From: Microbacterium halotolerans
Lineage (GTDB): Bacteria > Actinomycetota > Actinomycetes > Actinomycetales > Microbacteriaceae
Assembly: GCF_003569805.1 (NCBI RefSeq)
Contig: NZ_KZ984051.1
Coordinates: forward strand, 1,687,953 to 1,751,952
Reading direction: 5' to 3'
Length of the DNA: 64,000 bases
A model generated the notes under the pieces. The model did no database searches. It was not told the DNA's origin and saw nothing but the letters and a program-made list of their open reading frames with translations. Position 1 is the first letter of the stretch, and every line of letters starts with the position of its first letter. This document shows positions 15,378 through 23,660 of this stretch, one piece after another. The translations under genes were made by a program, and so were the position numbers.

Positions 15378-15953
15378 ATGAACGACCTGAACCCTGACAA
15401 CGCCCGCATCTACGGTGGCGACGCCGATGCGGTCCATCTGGCGCCCTTGGGGACGCTGCTGCCAACAACGATCGATGAGGAGCTCGCCCCGGCCTTTGAG
15501 GACGTCGGCTGGCTGCACACCGATGGTGTGACCGAGACCGCGACGGGCTCGGCGGAGAAGAAGCGCGGCCACCAGGGCAACGGCGTCATCCGAACGAAGG
15601 TCTCGGAGGGCGGCACGACGATTGCGTTCACTGCCCTCGAGACGAAGGCGATGACGCAGCGGCTGCGGTACGACGAGAAGTCGACCGAGGTTGCTGGTGG
15701 TGTCCGGCAGACGCGCCGGGGCCCGGGCCAGAAGATCACACGCGTCGCCGCGGTCCTCGATTTCTTCGACGAAGACAACGACTCCGTGCAGGAGCGGTGG
15801 GTGATCGAGACGTTCGAGGTGATCCCTACGGGCGACCGGACGATGACGAACGCGGACATCGCGGGCTACCCGATGTCGGGCGAGATCATCGGCGAGTACG
15901 ACCACTTCACGACTGCCGCGGAAGGGGACGAGGAGGACCCGGAGGTCCCTTAA
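15378..15953 (+). CDS. Major tail protein
   Basis: The protein is 191 residues long with a strong GAAGGAGAAGAGG upstream. It has ARIYGGDADAVHLAPLGT, a WLHTDGVTETATG strand, EGGTTIAFTALETKAMTQ, and a C-terminal YPMSGEIIGEYDHF. This is the pattern of actinophage tail tube proteins of about 190 residues. It lies between terminators, so it may be expressed at a higher level as its own unit. Many copies would stack to form the tail tube. Confidence 0.85.
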   Translation: MNDLNPDNARIYGGDADAVHLAPLGTLLPTTIDEELAPAFEDVGWLHTDGVTETATGSAEKKRGHQGNGVIRTKVSEGGTTIAFTALETKAMTQRLRYDEKSTEVAGGVRQTRRGPGQKITRVAAVLDFFDEDNDSVQERWVIETFEVIPTGDRTMTNADIAGYPMSGEIIGEYDHFTTAAEGDEEDPEVP

Positions 15954-15955
15954 CG

Positions 15956-15995
15956 GTCCCCGGCTCGGAGCTCTATCCCGGCCCGGGGACTTTCC
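15956..15995 (+). terminator. Hairpin terminator after the major tail gene
   Basis: GTCCCCGG (15956-15963) pairs with CCGGGGAC (15983-15990) over a longer loop, followed by TTTCCC. Confidence 0.65.
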
Positions 15996-16023
15996 CGGAG
16001 TACGCCTGACGGCGTCAACGACC

Positions 16024-16059
16024 GGTGGGCGGGGTCTCTGACCCCCGACCCCGCCCACC
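16024..16059. repeat. Strong 13-bp hairpin upstream of the tail chaperones
   Basis: GGTGGGCGGGGTC (16024-16036) and GACCCCGCCCACC (16047-16059) are perfect inverted arms around a 10-base loop. No T-run follows, so it may be an RNA-stabilising or attenuating structure in the leader of the tail chaperone gene. Confidence 0.6.
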
Positions 16060-16098
16060 TCACCATCCATCGGGGTCACAACGAAGGGGGTCATCCCA

Positions 16099-16467
16099 AT
16101 GGCAACACCAGCAGCAGCGAAGAAACCACAGGACCGCAAGCCGAAAGCACCGGAGAAGGTCGAGATCACGCTCGGCGAAGGCGACGACAAGCGTGTCGTG
16201 CCCGGGCACCGCGTGACCGTGGAGGGGATCACCCTCGAGGTCCCTGACGAGGCGATGGACGACTTCGAGATCCTCGATGACTTCCGTACCGCGAGAGCTG
16301 AAGAGGATCCGACGGCGTTCCCGTCGATCTTGCGACGCCTCGTCGGCGAGACCGAGTATCGACGCGTCATCGCGGAGCTGCGCGACCCGGCCACTGGCCG
16401 CGTCACGATCAGTCGAGGCATTGACTTCGTGAACGGCATCTTCGGGGCGCTCAACCCAAACTCCTGA
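16099..16467 (+). CDS. Tail assembly chaperone, short form
   Basis: The protein is 122 residues long. The start follows AAGGGGG. An N-terminal Lys/Ala/Pro-rich region is followed by HRVTVEGITLEVPDEAMDDF, FPSILRRLVGETEYRRVI and a terminal helix DFVNGIFGAL, as in the G-like chaperone made in excess before the tape measure gene. Its last codons contain the slippery site CCCAAAC. A fraction of ribosomes would shift back one base and make a longer protein. Confidence 0.85.
   Translation: MATPAAAKKPQDRKPKAPEKVEITLGEGDDKRVVPGHRVTVEGITLEVPDEAMDDFEILDDFRTARAEEDPTAFPSILRRLVGETEYRRVIAELRDPATGRVTISRGIDFVNGIFGALNPNS
16455..16461 (+). other. Probable -1 ribosomal frameshift site CCCAAAC
   Basis: The codons CCA AAC are preceded by C, giving the X-XXY-YYZ heptamer CCCAAAC in the right phase four codons before and including the stop region (TGA 16465-16467). 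After a -1 slip the frame reads CTC CTG AGC and continues open to 16871. The fused product would be 257 residues. Confidence 0.8.
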
Positions 16468-16472
16468 GCCTG

Positions 16473-16871
16473 GTGAGCGTCCTCGAGCGCCACGAGGACG
16501 CTCTCCGGGCATCACTGCAAGCCGAGTACGGCCTCCGCCTCCTCCCAGACGCTGGAGGCCGCACCCAGCCACCTCGCACACCAGGCGAGGTCGCAGACCT
16601 CGTCGAATGGCTCCCCGCCGGCACGGCGCTCGCCAGAGCGGTCGGCGGTATGCCTGCGTTGTCGACCGAGGCAGCCATGACACGAGAGCTCGAGCACACC
16701 GAGCGGCTCATCGCATGGGCCTCCAGCGGCGGCCGCGGCGCGAAGCCCGACCCGATCCCGCTACCAGACCCGCCCGGCGCGAAGCAGCAACGCACCGCAG
16801 CGACCGACGCGAAGGCGCTCGCGTGGAAGCGCCGCCAGGAACGCATCAAGAACAGAACGGCCTCCGCCTGA
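16473..16871 (+). CDS. Tail assembly chaperone, frameshift-extended part
   Basis: This frame has its own GTG at 16473 but is most likely translated as the C-terminal part of a fusion beginning at 16099 through the -1 shift at 16455-16461. The segment has EDALRASLQAEYGLRL, then WLPAGTALARAVGG, WASSGGRGAKPDPI and a basic end (WKRRQERIKNRTA). This matches the T-like half of actinophage chaperones, which bridges the tape measure and tail tube subunits. Confidence 0.8.
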   Translation: MSVLERHEDALRASLQAEYGLRLLPDAGGRTQPPRTPGEVADLVEWLPAGTALARAVGGMPALSTEAAMTRELEHTERLIAWASSGGRGAKPDPIPLPDPPGAKQQRTAATDAKALAWKRRQERIKNRTASA

Positions 16872-16893
16872 CTCGATCGGCGGGGGCCGTTCT
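16854..16893 (+). terminator. Hairpin between chaperone and tape measure genes
   Basis: AGAACGGCCTCCGCC (16854-16868) pairs over 15 positions, with one T-G, with GGCGGGGGCCGTTCT (16879-16893). No T-run follows, so it may attenuate rather than end transcription. Confidence 0.5.
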
Positions 16894-16908
16894 GCCGGAG
16901 GGGGCATC

Positions 16909-19900
16909 ATGGCCAGCACCATCGAAGTCGCGAACGCCTACGTCGCACTCCACGCACAGATGCCCGGCGTCGCCGGGAACATCAAGAAAGCCCTCGGCGG
17001 CTCCGATGTCAAGAACAGCATCACCGGCGGCGGCAAGTCCATGGGAACCGCGCTCGCCGGGGCTGTCGGCGGCGCCGTAGCGGCGGTGACTACGAAGGGC
17101 ATCCAGGCGGTGATGAGCGCCTGGAACGGCGCCGTGGGCCGCGTGGACACGCTGAACAACTTCCCGAAGGTGATGTCGAACCTCGGCTACTCCGCCGACG
17201 ACGCGCGTGCCTCAGTGCAGAAGATGTCGGATGGGCTGAAGGGGCTGCCGACGACGCTCGACGGCATGGCTGGCACGGTGCAGCAGCTCGCCCCGCTCAC
17301 CGGTGGTCTTGACCAGGCAACGGACCTGTCGCTCGCCCTGAACAATGCGTTGCTGGCCGGTGGCAAGTCCACCGAGTACCAGTCGAACGCGATGGAGCAG
17401 TACACGCAGATGCTGTCTGTCGGGAAGGTCGACATGGCCGCGTGGCGGTCCATCGTCGCGGCCATGCCGGGCCAGGTGGACCAATTGTCGCAGTCGCTGC
17501 TCGGCGCGGAAGCCGGCCAGAACGACCTCTACGAGGCGCTCAAGTCGGGAGAAGTCACCTTCGACGACTTCAACGGCGCGATCCTCGACCTCAACAACAA
17601 GGGTCTGAAGGGCTATGCATCGTTCTCGGATCAGGCACGGTCCGCCACGGACGGCATCGCGACGAGCGGGCAGAACCTGCAGACCGCGATCACGCGCGGG
17701 CTCGCCGACCTGATCCAGAAGTTCCAGCCCCAGATCGTCGCCGGGTTCCAGACCGCGAGCGAGGTCATCTCGACCGCGTTCGTTGCCATCGGTCGCGGCA
17801 TCGACTGGGTCCGCTCCAACTCGGACTGGATCGGCCCGCTCGCCGTCGGAATCGGAGCGGCCGCACTGGCGTGGGGTACATGGACGGGCGCGATCAAGCT
17901 CTGGACGACAGCGACGGAGATCGCGAAGGGCGTCCAGCTCGCGTTCAACGCTGCGATGAAAGCGAATCCGCTCGGACTGATCGTCACGGCGATTGCCGCG
18001 GTGGTGGCAGGGCTCACGTGGTTCTTCACACAGACGGAGCTCGGGCGCGAGATCTGGCAGAACGTGATGAAAGCGATCGGCGCGGCCACGACGTGGCTGT
18101 GGGAGACCATCCTGCAGCCCGCGTTCACCGCGATCGGTGACATCGCGATGTGGCTGTGGCAGAACGTGCTTCAGCCCGCCGGGATCGGAATCGCGGCAGC
18201 GCTCGACGGGATCGGAACCGCAGCTACGTGGCTGTGGGAGCACGCACTGCAGCCCGCGTTCACCGCGATCGGTGATCTCTTCACCTGGATCTGGACGTCG
18301 ATGATCAAGCCGATCATCGACGCGATTGTGAACAGCATCCGGTTCTGGGGAGCGGTCATCTCATGGCTGTGGACGAACGCGGTTCAGCCTGCCTTCGACC
18401 AGATCGGGAAGGTATTCGGCTGGATCTGGAACACGATCGTGAAACCGATCATCGACTTCATCGTCGGATACTTCCGGTTCTGGGGCGACGTCGTGATGTG
18501 GCTGTGGACGAACGCGGTGAAACCGACGTTCGATCAGATCGGGAGGATCTTCAACTCGATCTGGGTGAACGTGATCAAGCCGGTGATCGGGTGGATCTCC
18601 GAGCGGCTCGACTTCCTCGGGCTCGCGTTCCGGATCGCGTACCGGGACTACATCAAGCCAGCCTGGGACGGCGTGACCGATGCGCTCGAGGCCGGATGGA
18701 AGTGGGTGAAACAGCACGTCTTCAAGCCGTTCGAGAAGGGCATCGACCTACTCGCAAAGGGATTCGAGGTCGGCGCGAAGGCGATCGAGAAGACGTGGAA
18801 GGCCATCAAGAAGGCCGCCGCGGTGCCGATCAACTTCGTGCTCGAAACGATCTGGAACAAGGGGCTCCGCAGTTTCTGGAACGGCATCGTCGACGAGCTC
18901 GGTCTGGACGACATGAAGCTCCCGGCGGCGAAGGAAATTGCGTTCGCTTCAGGTGGTGTCATGCCTGGGTACACGCCGGGTCGTGATGTGCATGACTTCT
19001 ACTCGCCGACGGCGGGCCGTCTCGCGCTCAGCGGCGGCGAGGCGATCATGCGTCCCGAGTTCACTCGGGCCGTGGGTGGGAAGGCCGGTGTGGACCGGCT
19101 CAACGCGGCGGCGCGGAATGGTCGGGCGTTCGCGGACGGCGGTGTCTGGGGCTGGGCATCAGACGCGTGGAACGCCACGACGGGCTTTGCCGGTGACGTT
19201 CTCGACAACATCAAGAATGCTGCGAAGGTCGCGTTCGAGTTCGTCTCGGATCCGGTTGGCGCGGTGAAGTCGCACATTATCGACGGCATTGTGAAGCCGC
19301 TGCTCGGCGACGACAACAACATGTGGTTGCAGACAGCGGGGCGGCTCCCGTGGAACATCGCGACCGGCCTTGGCGAGAAGGTGAAGGAGTTCTTCGCTGG
19401 TGGCGGTCAGGCCGCGGGCGGCGGGACTGCCGGTATGGGCTGGAAAGCCATGTGGAACATGGTGCAGGCAGCGCTGCCGTCCGCGACGTTGAACAGCTCG
19501 TATCGTCCCGGGGCGCGCACGGTTGGCGGCGGCCAGTCCTATCACGGGCTCGGCCGTGCGATCGACGTGGGGCCGGCGTCGATGAACACGTTCGACGTCG
19601 TGCGAGGCTTGTTCCCGAATGCGACGGAGTTGATCTACACTCCGGCGGGCATCCGGCAGCTGTCGCACGGCAGCCCGTTCGCGGGCTGGTCGCCGGCGGT
19701 GAAGGCGCAGCACTACGACCATATCCACCTGGCGATGAACGAGGGCGGTGTCATGCCGCGCCTGTATGACCAGGGCGGCTGGTTGCCGCACGGTCAGATC
19801 GCAGTGAACCGGTCGGGGCGTCCTGAAGCGGTGCTGGACCCGGAGGAATCGGCGGCCCTGAAACGGGGCTTGGGCGGTGGTGACGTGCATGTGCACGCCA

Positions 19901-20010
19901 CGCTCGTCCCGGAGCGGGGCACGCCGCTGTCGACGCAGATCATGAACGCGGCGCGCAGCCTGCGCGCCCAGCGTGGCGTGGTGCGGTCCGTGATGGAGGG
20001 AGTCGCATGA
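16909..20010 (+). CDS. Tape measure protein with C-terminal M15-type peptidase domain
   Basis: The protein is 1033 residues long; ATG 16909 follows GGAGGGGG. The N-terminal 250 residues resemble the tape measure domain (NNFPKVMSNLGYSADDARAS; MEQYTQMLSVGKVDMAAWRS). Residues 300-350 are hydrophobic. Residues 380-570 hold several Trp-rich repeats of the type WLWTNAVQPAFDQIGK. Near the end, HGLGRAIDVG (His879, Asp886) and HYDHIHLAM (Asp937-His940) match D-Ala-D-Ala peptidase/M15 zinc ligands. The tape measure sets tail length, and the peptidase could cut peptidoglycan during DNA entry. Confidence 0.92.
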   Translation: MASTIEVANAYVALHAQMPGVAGNIKKALGGSDVKNSITGGGKSMGTALAGAVGGAVAAVTTKGIQAVMSAWNGAVGRVDTLNNFPKVMSNLGYSADDARASVQKMSDGLKGLPTTLDGMAGTVQQLAPLTGGLDQATDLSLALNNALLAGGKSTEYQSNAMEQYTQMLSVGKVDMAAWRSIVAAMPGQVDQLSQSLLGAEAGQNDLYEALKSGEVTFDDFNGAILDLNNKGLKGYASFSDQARSATDGIATSGQNLQTAITRGLADLIQKFQPQIVAGFQTASEVISTAFVAIGRGIDWVRSNSDWIGPLAVGIGAAALAWGTWTGAIKLWTTATEIAKGVQLAFNAAMKANPLGLIVTAIAAVVAGLTWFFTQTELGREIWQNVMKAIGAATTWLWETILQPAFTAIGDIAMWLWQNVLQPAGIGIAAALDGIGTAATWLWEHALQPAFTAIGDLFTWIWTSMIKPIIDAIVNSIRFWGAVISWLWTNAVQPAFDQIGKVFGWIWNTIVKPIIDFIVGYFRFWGDVVMWLWTNAVKPTFDQIGRIFNSIWVNVIKPVIGWISERLDFLGLAFRIAYRDYIKPAWDGVTDALEAGWKWVKQHVFKPFEKGIDLLAKGFEVGAKAIEKTWKAIKKAAAVPINFVLETIWNKGLRSFWNGIVDELGLDDMKLPAAKEIAFASGGVMPGYTPGRDVHDFYSPTAGRLALSGGEAIMRPEFTRAVGGKAGVDRLNAAARNGRAFADGGVWGWASDAWNATTGFAGDVLDNIKNAAKVAFEFVSDPVGAVKSHIIDGIVKPLLGDDNNMWLQTAGRLPWNIATGLGEKVKEFFAGGGQAAGGGTAGMGWKAMWNMVQAALPSATLNSSYRPGARTVGGGQSYHGLGRAIDVGPASMNTFDVVRGLFPNATELIYTPAGIRQLSHGSPFAGWSPAVKAQHYDHIHLAMNEGGVMPRLYDQGGWLPHGQIAVNRSGRPEAVLDPEESAALKRGLGGGDVHVHATLVPERGTPLSTQIMNAARSLRAQRGVVRSVMEGVA

Positions 20011-20861
20011 TCCGTCTCGCCATCGAGTCGGCCCGGGGGAGCATGGAGTTGCCGTCGTTCGGAACGAACGGTGTCGTCTTCGCCCCTGGGCCGGCCGGGC
20101 TGGGCATTCCGCCGGACCTCACCGAGTGGGAGGAGTCTCCCGCGGGTGGCGGGCGGCTGCGTTCGGTCCGCGCTGGCATGCGTGACGCGACTCTGCCGGT
20201 GACGATTCTCGGTCAATCGTCGGACGAGGTGCGCGAGTTCGCGGAGCAGCTGCGCCGTGTGACGCGGGCCGCGGCGAAGCCGGTGTTCGTGGTCACCCTC
20301 ACGAACGGAGAACGGTACAAGCTGCCGTTCATCCGCGTGGGCGGCGGTGAAGACGGTCTCCCGTACGAAGGTGCCACGGAACTGGATTGGGCACTCGAGG
20401 TGCGTTGCGGCGCCCCGTATTGGGTGTCGGAGCGCTCGCGGCAGATCGGCCCGATCAGGGTTGAGAGCAGCGAGGGTCTCCTCCCGGATCTCGCCGAGCT
20501 GCACGTGTCCCACTCGAACGCGTTCGGTGAGATCAACATCCTGAACACCGGAGACGTCGAGTCGCCGGTCACGTGGGTGATCACCGGGCCGGGCGGCCCC
20601 GTCTCGGTCGATGTGGACGGCGCCGGATTCACGTTGACGGACCCGCTCGACGTGGGCGAGGTCATCACGGTCGAGTACCGGAACCGCACCTGGTCTGTGA
20701 CTGATCAGACCGGCGCCAACCGATACGCGCTGCTTGGCACGGCGCCGAAGTTCCCTCGCCTTCAGCCGGGGACGTCGCGCGCCACGATCAGCATGACTGC
20801 CGCGACGCCGGAATCGTCGGTCGCCGGTTACTACCAAGTGCGGAGGGAACTCATCCTGTGA
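20007..20861 (+). CDS. Distal tail-like protein
   Basis: The protein is 284 residues long; its ATG overlaps the tape measure stop. The order of features fits the siphovirus tail component family: an N-terminal beta domain, TILGQSSDEVREFAEQLRR, YKLPFIRVGGGEDG, then GEINILNTGDVESPVTWVI and a C-terminal barrel. It follows the tape measure directly, where the distal tail protein is normally encoded. It would form the hub between tail tube and tip. The next gene starts within its stop codon. Confidence 0.8.
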   Translation: MIRLAIESARGSMELPSFGTNGVVFAPGPAGLGIPPDLTEWEESPAGGGRLRSVRAGMRDATLPVTILGQSSDEVREFAEQLRRVTRAAAKPVFVVTLTNGERYKLPFIRVGGGEDGLPYEGATELDWALEVRCGAPYWVSERSRQIGPIRVESSEGLLPDLAELHVSHSNAFGEINILNTGDVESPVTWVITGPGGPVSVDVDGAGFTLTDPLDVGEVITVEYRNRTWSVTDQTGANRYALLGTAPKFPRLQPGTSRATISMTAATPESSVAGYYQVRRELIL

Positions 20862-22819
20862 AGATCTCCGACCTGACCGTAGAGGTCCGCGACAAGACGC
20901 TGACGCGTGTCGGCATGATCGATGCGATCGATCTTCCGGGTGACGTGTTCTCGCCCGCGTTCCGTGCTCCGGGGGCGTGGCAGCTCACGCTCCCCGGAGA
21001 CCACGGGCTGGTCGACACCATCAGCACGCCCGGAGCTGGCGTCATCGTCACCGGGCCGGGCGGCACGATCCTGTCCGGCCCGATGACGAGCGCGGTCGAG
21101 AAGCGCACCGCCGAGCAGCCCGCCGCGGGCTGGACGTTTACGGGCAGCACCGACCTCGTCCACATCGCCGACGCGCTCGCCGTACCTTCCCCGGAGGTAG
21201 AGGACTTCGCCGCGCAGACTCGCGCGAACGACATCCGCACGGGCCCTGCCGAGACACTGCTGCACGAATACGTTACGGCGAATATTGGCCCTCTTGCGCC
21301 AGGCGCGAGGCGACGCGCGAACCTCACAATGGGGCCGGATCTCGGACGGGGTCCGATCGTCCAGAAGTCGCCTCGGTTCCAGAATCTGCTCGAGCTGTTG
21401 CAGGAAATCACCGCGGGCACGAACCTCTGGTTCGACATCATTCAGACCGGCGACCAGCTCCAGTTCGTGACTGGCGAGAGCGACGACCGGCGATATGACA
21501 TCCGCCTCGACCTCGACAACGAGCAGCTCTCTGAGATCGAAGCTGGCCTCGCTGCCCCCACCGTCACGTTCCCCGTTGTCGCAGGACAAGGCGAAGGCAC
21601 CGGGCGCACGATCATCACCCGCTCCGCCCCTGCCGCCGAAGACGAATGGGGCCGCCGGATAGAGACCTTCGCCGACCAGCGCCAGACCGACGACACCACC
21701 GAGCTCGCGGATGTCGCAGAAGCCGCGCTCGCCGAGGGTGGGGAGACGACCAGGTCGTTGAAGCTGGTTCCGTCGGATGACGTCGCCGGCACGTATGGCA
21801 CGGATTGGAGCGTCGGCACGTGGATCACGGCTGTGCGCGGCGACGAGGAGATCCCTGCGCGCGTGCATGCGGCCGCGATCGCTGTTCAGACGGAGGGTGT
21901 GTTCGTCGGTGTGACGATCGGGAACGACATCGCCGTTGACTGGGAGTCTGGCGTCGATGCTGGGCTCGCCGACGTGTCCTCTCGCGTGTCGAACCTCGAA
22001 CGCAACGTCACGGGGCTATCCGTTCGCATGGTCGACGACTGTGACGACGCGGACGAACCCGGCTTGTGGTGGGTGAACGCGTCTGCGGCGAATACGCCGG
22101 TTGAGGATGCGTTCGTGCTGGTCGTGCTCGCCGGGGACGACCGGCTGGTGCAGGAGGCGGTGATCCCGGCTGATGACGCGTTGGTGACGACGTCGTGGCG
22201 GCGTGTCCGGCGCCCGGATGGCGTGTGGGGCGACTGGTATCGAGCCGGTGCTCCGCTCGAGGTCACCGATCTGGACGAGGCGGTCGTTCCCGGTGACTAC
22301 TGGGCCGGTTCGGCTGCGGTGAACGGGCCTCCTGGTTCGACGGTCCTCACGCTCCGGGTCAGGCAGAGCTTCGTCAGCGGCCTGCCGGTCATCTTCCAGG
22401 AGGCTCGCCGCGCCGGGGCCGAGAGTTCAACGCTCTGGGTGCGGTACCTCTCGTCGATGAGTCTCTGGACGGACTGGGAGCCGGATGGTTCTCGTCTGGA
22501 AGAGGTCGACCTGTCGAGCTACATCGACACCGGGAACGGCTTCTCGGGCACGCTCACCGGCTACCGGCTCCCCAACGGGACGGCCGAGATCACCGCGACC
22601 CTCTCGGGAGACTTTCCTTCTGGAAATTCCACGACGAACTGCTTCTCAGGTCTGCCGCCCGAGTTCTGGCCGGTCGGGGCAACGCGAACCGGCCTGGCTC
22701 AGCGAGCGGGCTACCAGGGCTTCCTCGTCGTGCGCGCAGATGGCACCGGCGGCGTGCTCCAGCTTTCGGGCACCACCTGGGGTGGCGTGTCCACATCCAG
22801 CGTCGTTTTCATGACATGA
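20858..22819 (+). CDS. Minor tail protein (Gp37-like with pyocin-knob-like region)
   Basis: The protein is 653 residues long; GTG 20858 overlaps the upstream TGA. Residues 1-370 resemble the Gp37-like tail protein (APGAWQLTLPGDHGLVDTI; NLLELLQEITAGTNLWFDI). A short coiled coil (VSSRVSNLERNVTGL) follows. Two knob-like segments come next (GVWGDWYRAGAPL; MSLWTDWEPDGSRLEEVD), then a C-terminal beta domain ending GVSTSSVVFMT. This modular end is a candidate receptor-binding part. Confidence 0.8.
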   Translation: MKISDLTVEVRDKTLTRVGMIDAIDLPGDVFSPAFRAPGAWQLTLPGDHGLVDTISTPGAGVIVTGPGGTILSGPMTSAVEKRTAEQPAAGWTFTGSTDLVHIADALAVPSPEVEDFAAQTRANDIRTGPAETLLHEYVTANIGPLAPGARRRANLTMGPDLGRGPIVQKSPRFQNLLELLQEITAGTNLWFDIIQTGDQLQFVTGESDDRRYDIRLDLDNEQLSEIEAGLAAPTVTFPVVAGQGEGTGRTIITRSAPAAEDEWGRRIETFADQRQTDDTTELADVAEAALAEGGETTRSLKLVPSDDVAGTYGTDWSVGTWITAVRGDEEIPARVHAAAIAVQTEGVFVGVTIGNDIAVDWESGVDAGLADVSSRVSNLERNVTGLSVRMVDDCDDADEPGLWWVNASAANTPVEDAFVLVVLAGDDRLVQEAVIPADDALVTTSWRRVRRPDGVWGDWYRAGAPLEVTDLDEAVVPGDYWAGSAAVNGPPGSTVLTLRVRQSFVSGLPVIFQEARRAGAESSTLWVRYLSSMSLWTDWEPDGSRLEEVDLSSYIDTGNGFSGTLTGYRLPNGTAEITATLSGDFPSGNSTTNCFSGLPPEFWPVGATRTGLAQRAGYQGFLVVRADGTGGVLQLSGTTWGGVSTSSVVFMT

Positions 22820-22832
22820 CGAAGGGCATCAC

Positions 22833-23111
22833 ATGACTTATCTCGACATCGCGACGATGAAGGACGACCCGTGGCTGCGCGCCCGGGTCGCCGCGTGTGC
22901 GGCGCTGGAGGGTATCGACCGACCCGACCAGTGGGCGATCGATCACCGCTGGAAGCTGGCCGCTCAACCTGGATGGGCAGCATCGTGGGCGTCGGCGCTC
23001 GTCACCAACGCGGCCATCGAGGGCTACGAGCCTGGCAAGGACCAGGGCTGCGTCACGGACGCGGTGATCTTGTCCGCTGTGCAGGCGCTGATCGCAGAGG
23101 AGACGGTCTGA
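22833..23111 (+). CDS. Small conserved phage tail-region protein
   Basis: The protein is 92 residues long. It begins TYLDIATMKDDPWLRARVAA and has QWAIDHRWKLAAQPGW and a VTDAVILSAVQALIAEE end. Similar short proteins with this YLDIATM opening occur in actinophage tail operons, sometimes next to fiber genes. The function is unknown. The stop overlaps the next ATG. Confidence 0.65.
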   Translation: MTYLDIATMKDDPWLRARVAACAALEGIDRPDQWAIDHRWKLAAQPGWAASWASALVTNAAIEGYEPGKDQGCVTDAVILSAVQALIAEETV

Positions 23112-23647
23112 TGGCAGAGCGCAGCTATCCGTTCGTGGATGGAGAGACCACGGATGCCGAGTTCAGCGCCATGTTTCGGCATCTGTTCCCGAGCTCGGTG
23201 GTCGGCTATCCCGGCCAGCCTGGCCTCGAGGTCGTCGCAAACAGTTCGGGGCTGCGTGTCGAGTTGCAGCCTGGCGAGGCGTTCGTCCGCGGGCACCGGT
23301 TCGCTATGGACGCGCCTGTGGAGCTCGTGATCGATGCCGCGACGAGCGTGCGCGTCGACACGGTGATTCTCCGAATGGAGTATGGGGCGGTGCAGTCGAT
23401 CACTCCGGCGGTGAAGAAGGGCGTCGCGGGCGTGGCTTCGCCGCCGACGCTTGACCAGACCGAGGACGACCTCTTCGAGTTCCCCCTTGCTGACATCGCG
23501 CTTGCCGATGGGCAGGTCACGATCGGGCCGTCGCATCTCACGGATCGACGGGCGTGGTGGGGCATCGAGTTGATGAAGTCGTTCGGGATTCACATCGGGG
23601 CGCAGCATCCGGATCCGGCGGCGGCGTTTCTGTCGTTCCTGACGTGA
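23111..23647 (+). CDS. Minor tail/baseplate protein
   Basis: The protein is 178 residues long. ATG 23111 shares its first base with the preceding stop. A beta-rich sequence includes GLRVELQPGEAFVRGHRF, SVRVDTVILRMEYGAV and DDLFEFPLADIALADGQVTI. This is the signature of phage baseplate or upper tail-fiber proteins that contain a knob of beta strands. It lies between minor tail genes and is probably part of the tail tip. Confidence 0.7.
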   Translation: MAERSYPFVDGETTDAEFSAMFRHLFPSSVVGYPGQPGLEVVANSSGLRVELQPGEAFVRGHRFAMDAPVELVIDAATSVRVDTVILRMEYGAVQSITPAVKKGVAGVASPPTLDQTEDDLFEFPLADIALADGQVTIGPSHLTDRRAWWGIELMKSFGIHIGAQHPDPAAAFLSFLT

Positions 23648-23660
23648 CGGAGGTCCTGCC

